From contig JAFTJD010000051.1 in NCBI GenBank assembly GCA_017456585.1, positions 1-64,000 on the forward strand: DNA of 64,000 nt, written 5' to 3'. Shown piece after piece: positions 63,574 to 64,000 of this stretch. The DNA comes from Lachnospiraceae bacterium. Its GTDB lineage: Bacteria > Bacillota > Clostridia > Lachnospirales > Lachnospiraceae. A program made the position numbers and the translations under genes. The notes beneath the pieces are model-generated. The model saw only the letters and a program-made list of their open reading frames with translations. It did not search any database and was not told the DNA's origin. The first letter of the stretch is position 1; every line of letters starts with the position of its first letter.

Positions 63574-64000
63574 ATGCTTTCGAAAGATAAGAAAGAGCTT
63601 TTGTTGGAATACGGGCGCAGATATGGAATAATGCTTGCGTTTATATGCATCATGTTAGTTGTATATTGCAAAGCAGTAAAGGATGTTATAGTTGCGAATA
63701 CAGGACTTACGGTGGTATTGGTTTTACTTGGTGTACTGATAACTGCATTGTGTGTAATAAGCATGGTAATATTTGAAAAACAACTTCATAAGTTCTATAT
63801 TATAGTTTTTGCATTACTTGGCGGGATATATTTTTTCATTTATCCTATAGGAACTGTGCCGGATGAACAGGCACATTTTTACAGAGCATACGAAATATCA
63901 GAGGGCCATATGGTTTCTGATATTCAGGACGGATATGGCGGAAGAATGCTTCCGGATAACCTGGGGCTTGGTATTAACGCACTTAACACAAGCATTAAAG
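63574..64000 (+). CDS. DUF2142 family membrane protein (partial, runs off the window)
   Basis: The first 142 residues of a polytopic membrane protein: helices at about 20-33, 43-63 and 70-92, followed by PDEQAHFYRAYEISEG, the DUF2142 signature that resembles the acidic loop of GT-C glycosyltransferases. Such proteins sit in surface-polysaccharide loci, as here after rmlD. TAGGAGGA lies seven bases before ATG 63574. The C-terminus lies beyond position 64000. Confidence 0.75.
   Translation, partial: MLSKDKKELLLEYGRRYGIMLAFICIMLVVYCKAVKDVIVANTGLTVVLVLLGVLITALCVISMVIFEKQLHKFYIIVFALLGGIYFFIYPIGTVPDEQAHFYRAYEISEGHMVSDIQDGYGGRMLPDNLGLGINALNTSIK

Noticed and set aside
1-64000. Prophage, integrative element or defence system
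   Set aside because: No integrase, transposase, phage structural, toxin-antitoxin or nuclease-helicase defence genes were seen; gene content is chromosomal housekeeping plus one transport island.

Overview
The window reads as a chromosome segment of a low-GC, Gram-positive anaerobe of the class Clostridia, most likely a Lachnospiraceae of the Butyrivibrio/Roseburia type. This is inferred from a Bacillus-type SOS box, a MurT/GatD pair, CdaA-CdaR-GlmM, FtsEX with M23 and S41 partners, AGGAGG-type ribosome binding sites, and many EAL/HD-GYP proteins. I see no rRNA, tRNA, CRISPR array, prophage or transposase.

Layout. 1-400: end of a 100-bp tandem repeat. 0.5-7.3 kb: tRNA-editing protein, a cobalamin riboswitch driving a DUF4430 lipoprotein and an ECF S component, an HD-GYP phosphodiesterase, a DUF4097 lipoprotein, a HAD phosphatase and a Y-family polymerase. 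7.5-15.3 kb: a GGDEF/EAL/PAS protein, a TetM/EF-G-like GTPase fused to an NYN RNase domain, an OFA-type transporter and an Hpt protein. 15.4-17.5 kb (minus): purine genes for the last two steps to IMP behind a ZTP riboswitch. 17.6-25 kb: CotS-like pseudokinase, GGDEF-EAL protein, CvfB, CPBP protease, YjfB, cysteine desulfidase (minus) and a lone MsmX/UgpC-type ATPase. 25-34 kb: CdaR-type regulator, ftsE-ftsX-M23-S41, murT-gatD, and on the minus strand a bactofilin and its M23 partner. 34-39.6 kb: uvrB-uvrA under a LexA box.

39.7-55.7 kb holds the most unusual block. A membrane-bound AraC regulator faces an eight-gene operon across a promoter region of helically phased A-tracts. The operon encodes a 1069-residue multidomain binding protein, a permease pair, an NHL-TPR-Yip1 membrane protein, a DUF5696 protein, a second permease pair and a lipoprotein binding protein. 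It has two importer sets, no ATPase and no recognisable hydrolase; the ATPase at 23.9 kb is a natural candidate energiser. 55.7-64 kb: a hairpin-rich intergenic element, two membrane proteins of unknown function, cdaA-cdaR, an HPr, glmM and the start of a rhamnose/cell-surface cluster (GT2, rmlD, DUF2142).

Other notable points are a GatD homologue lacking both catalytic residues, the GTPase-NYN fusion, a translation start apparently bridged to its Shine-Dalgarno by a hairpin, and an orphan consensus promoter upstream of uvrB. Functional calls rest on motifs recognised by eye; no database search was run.
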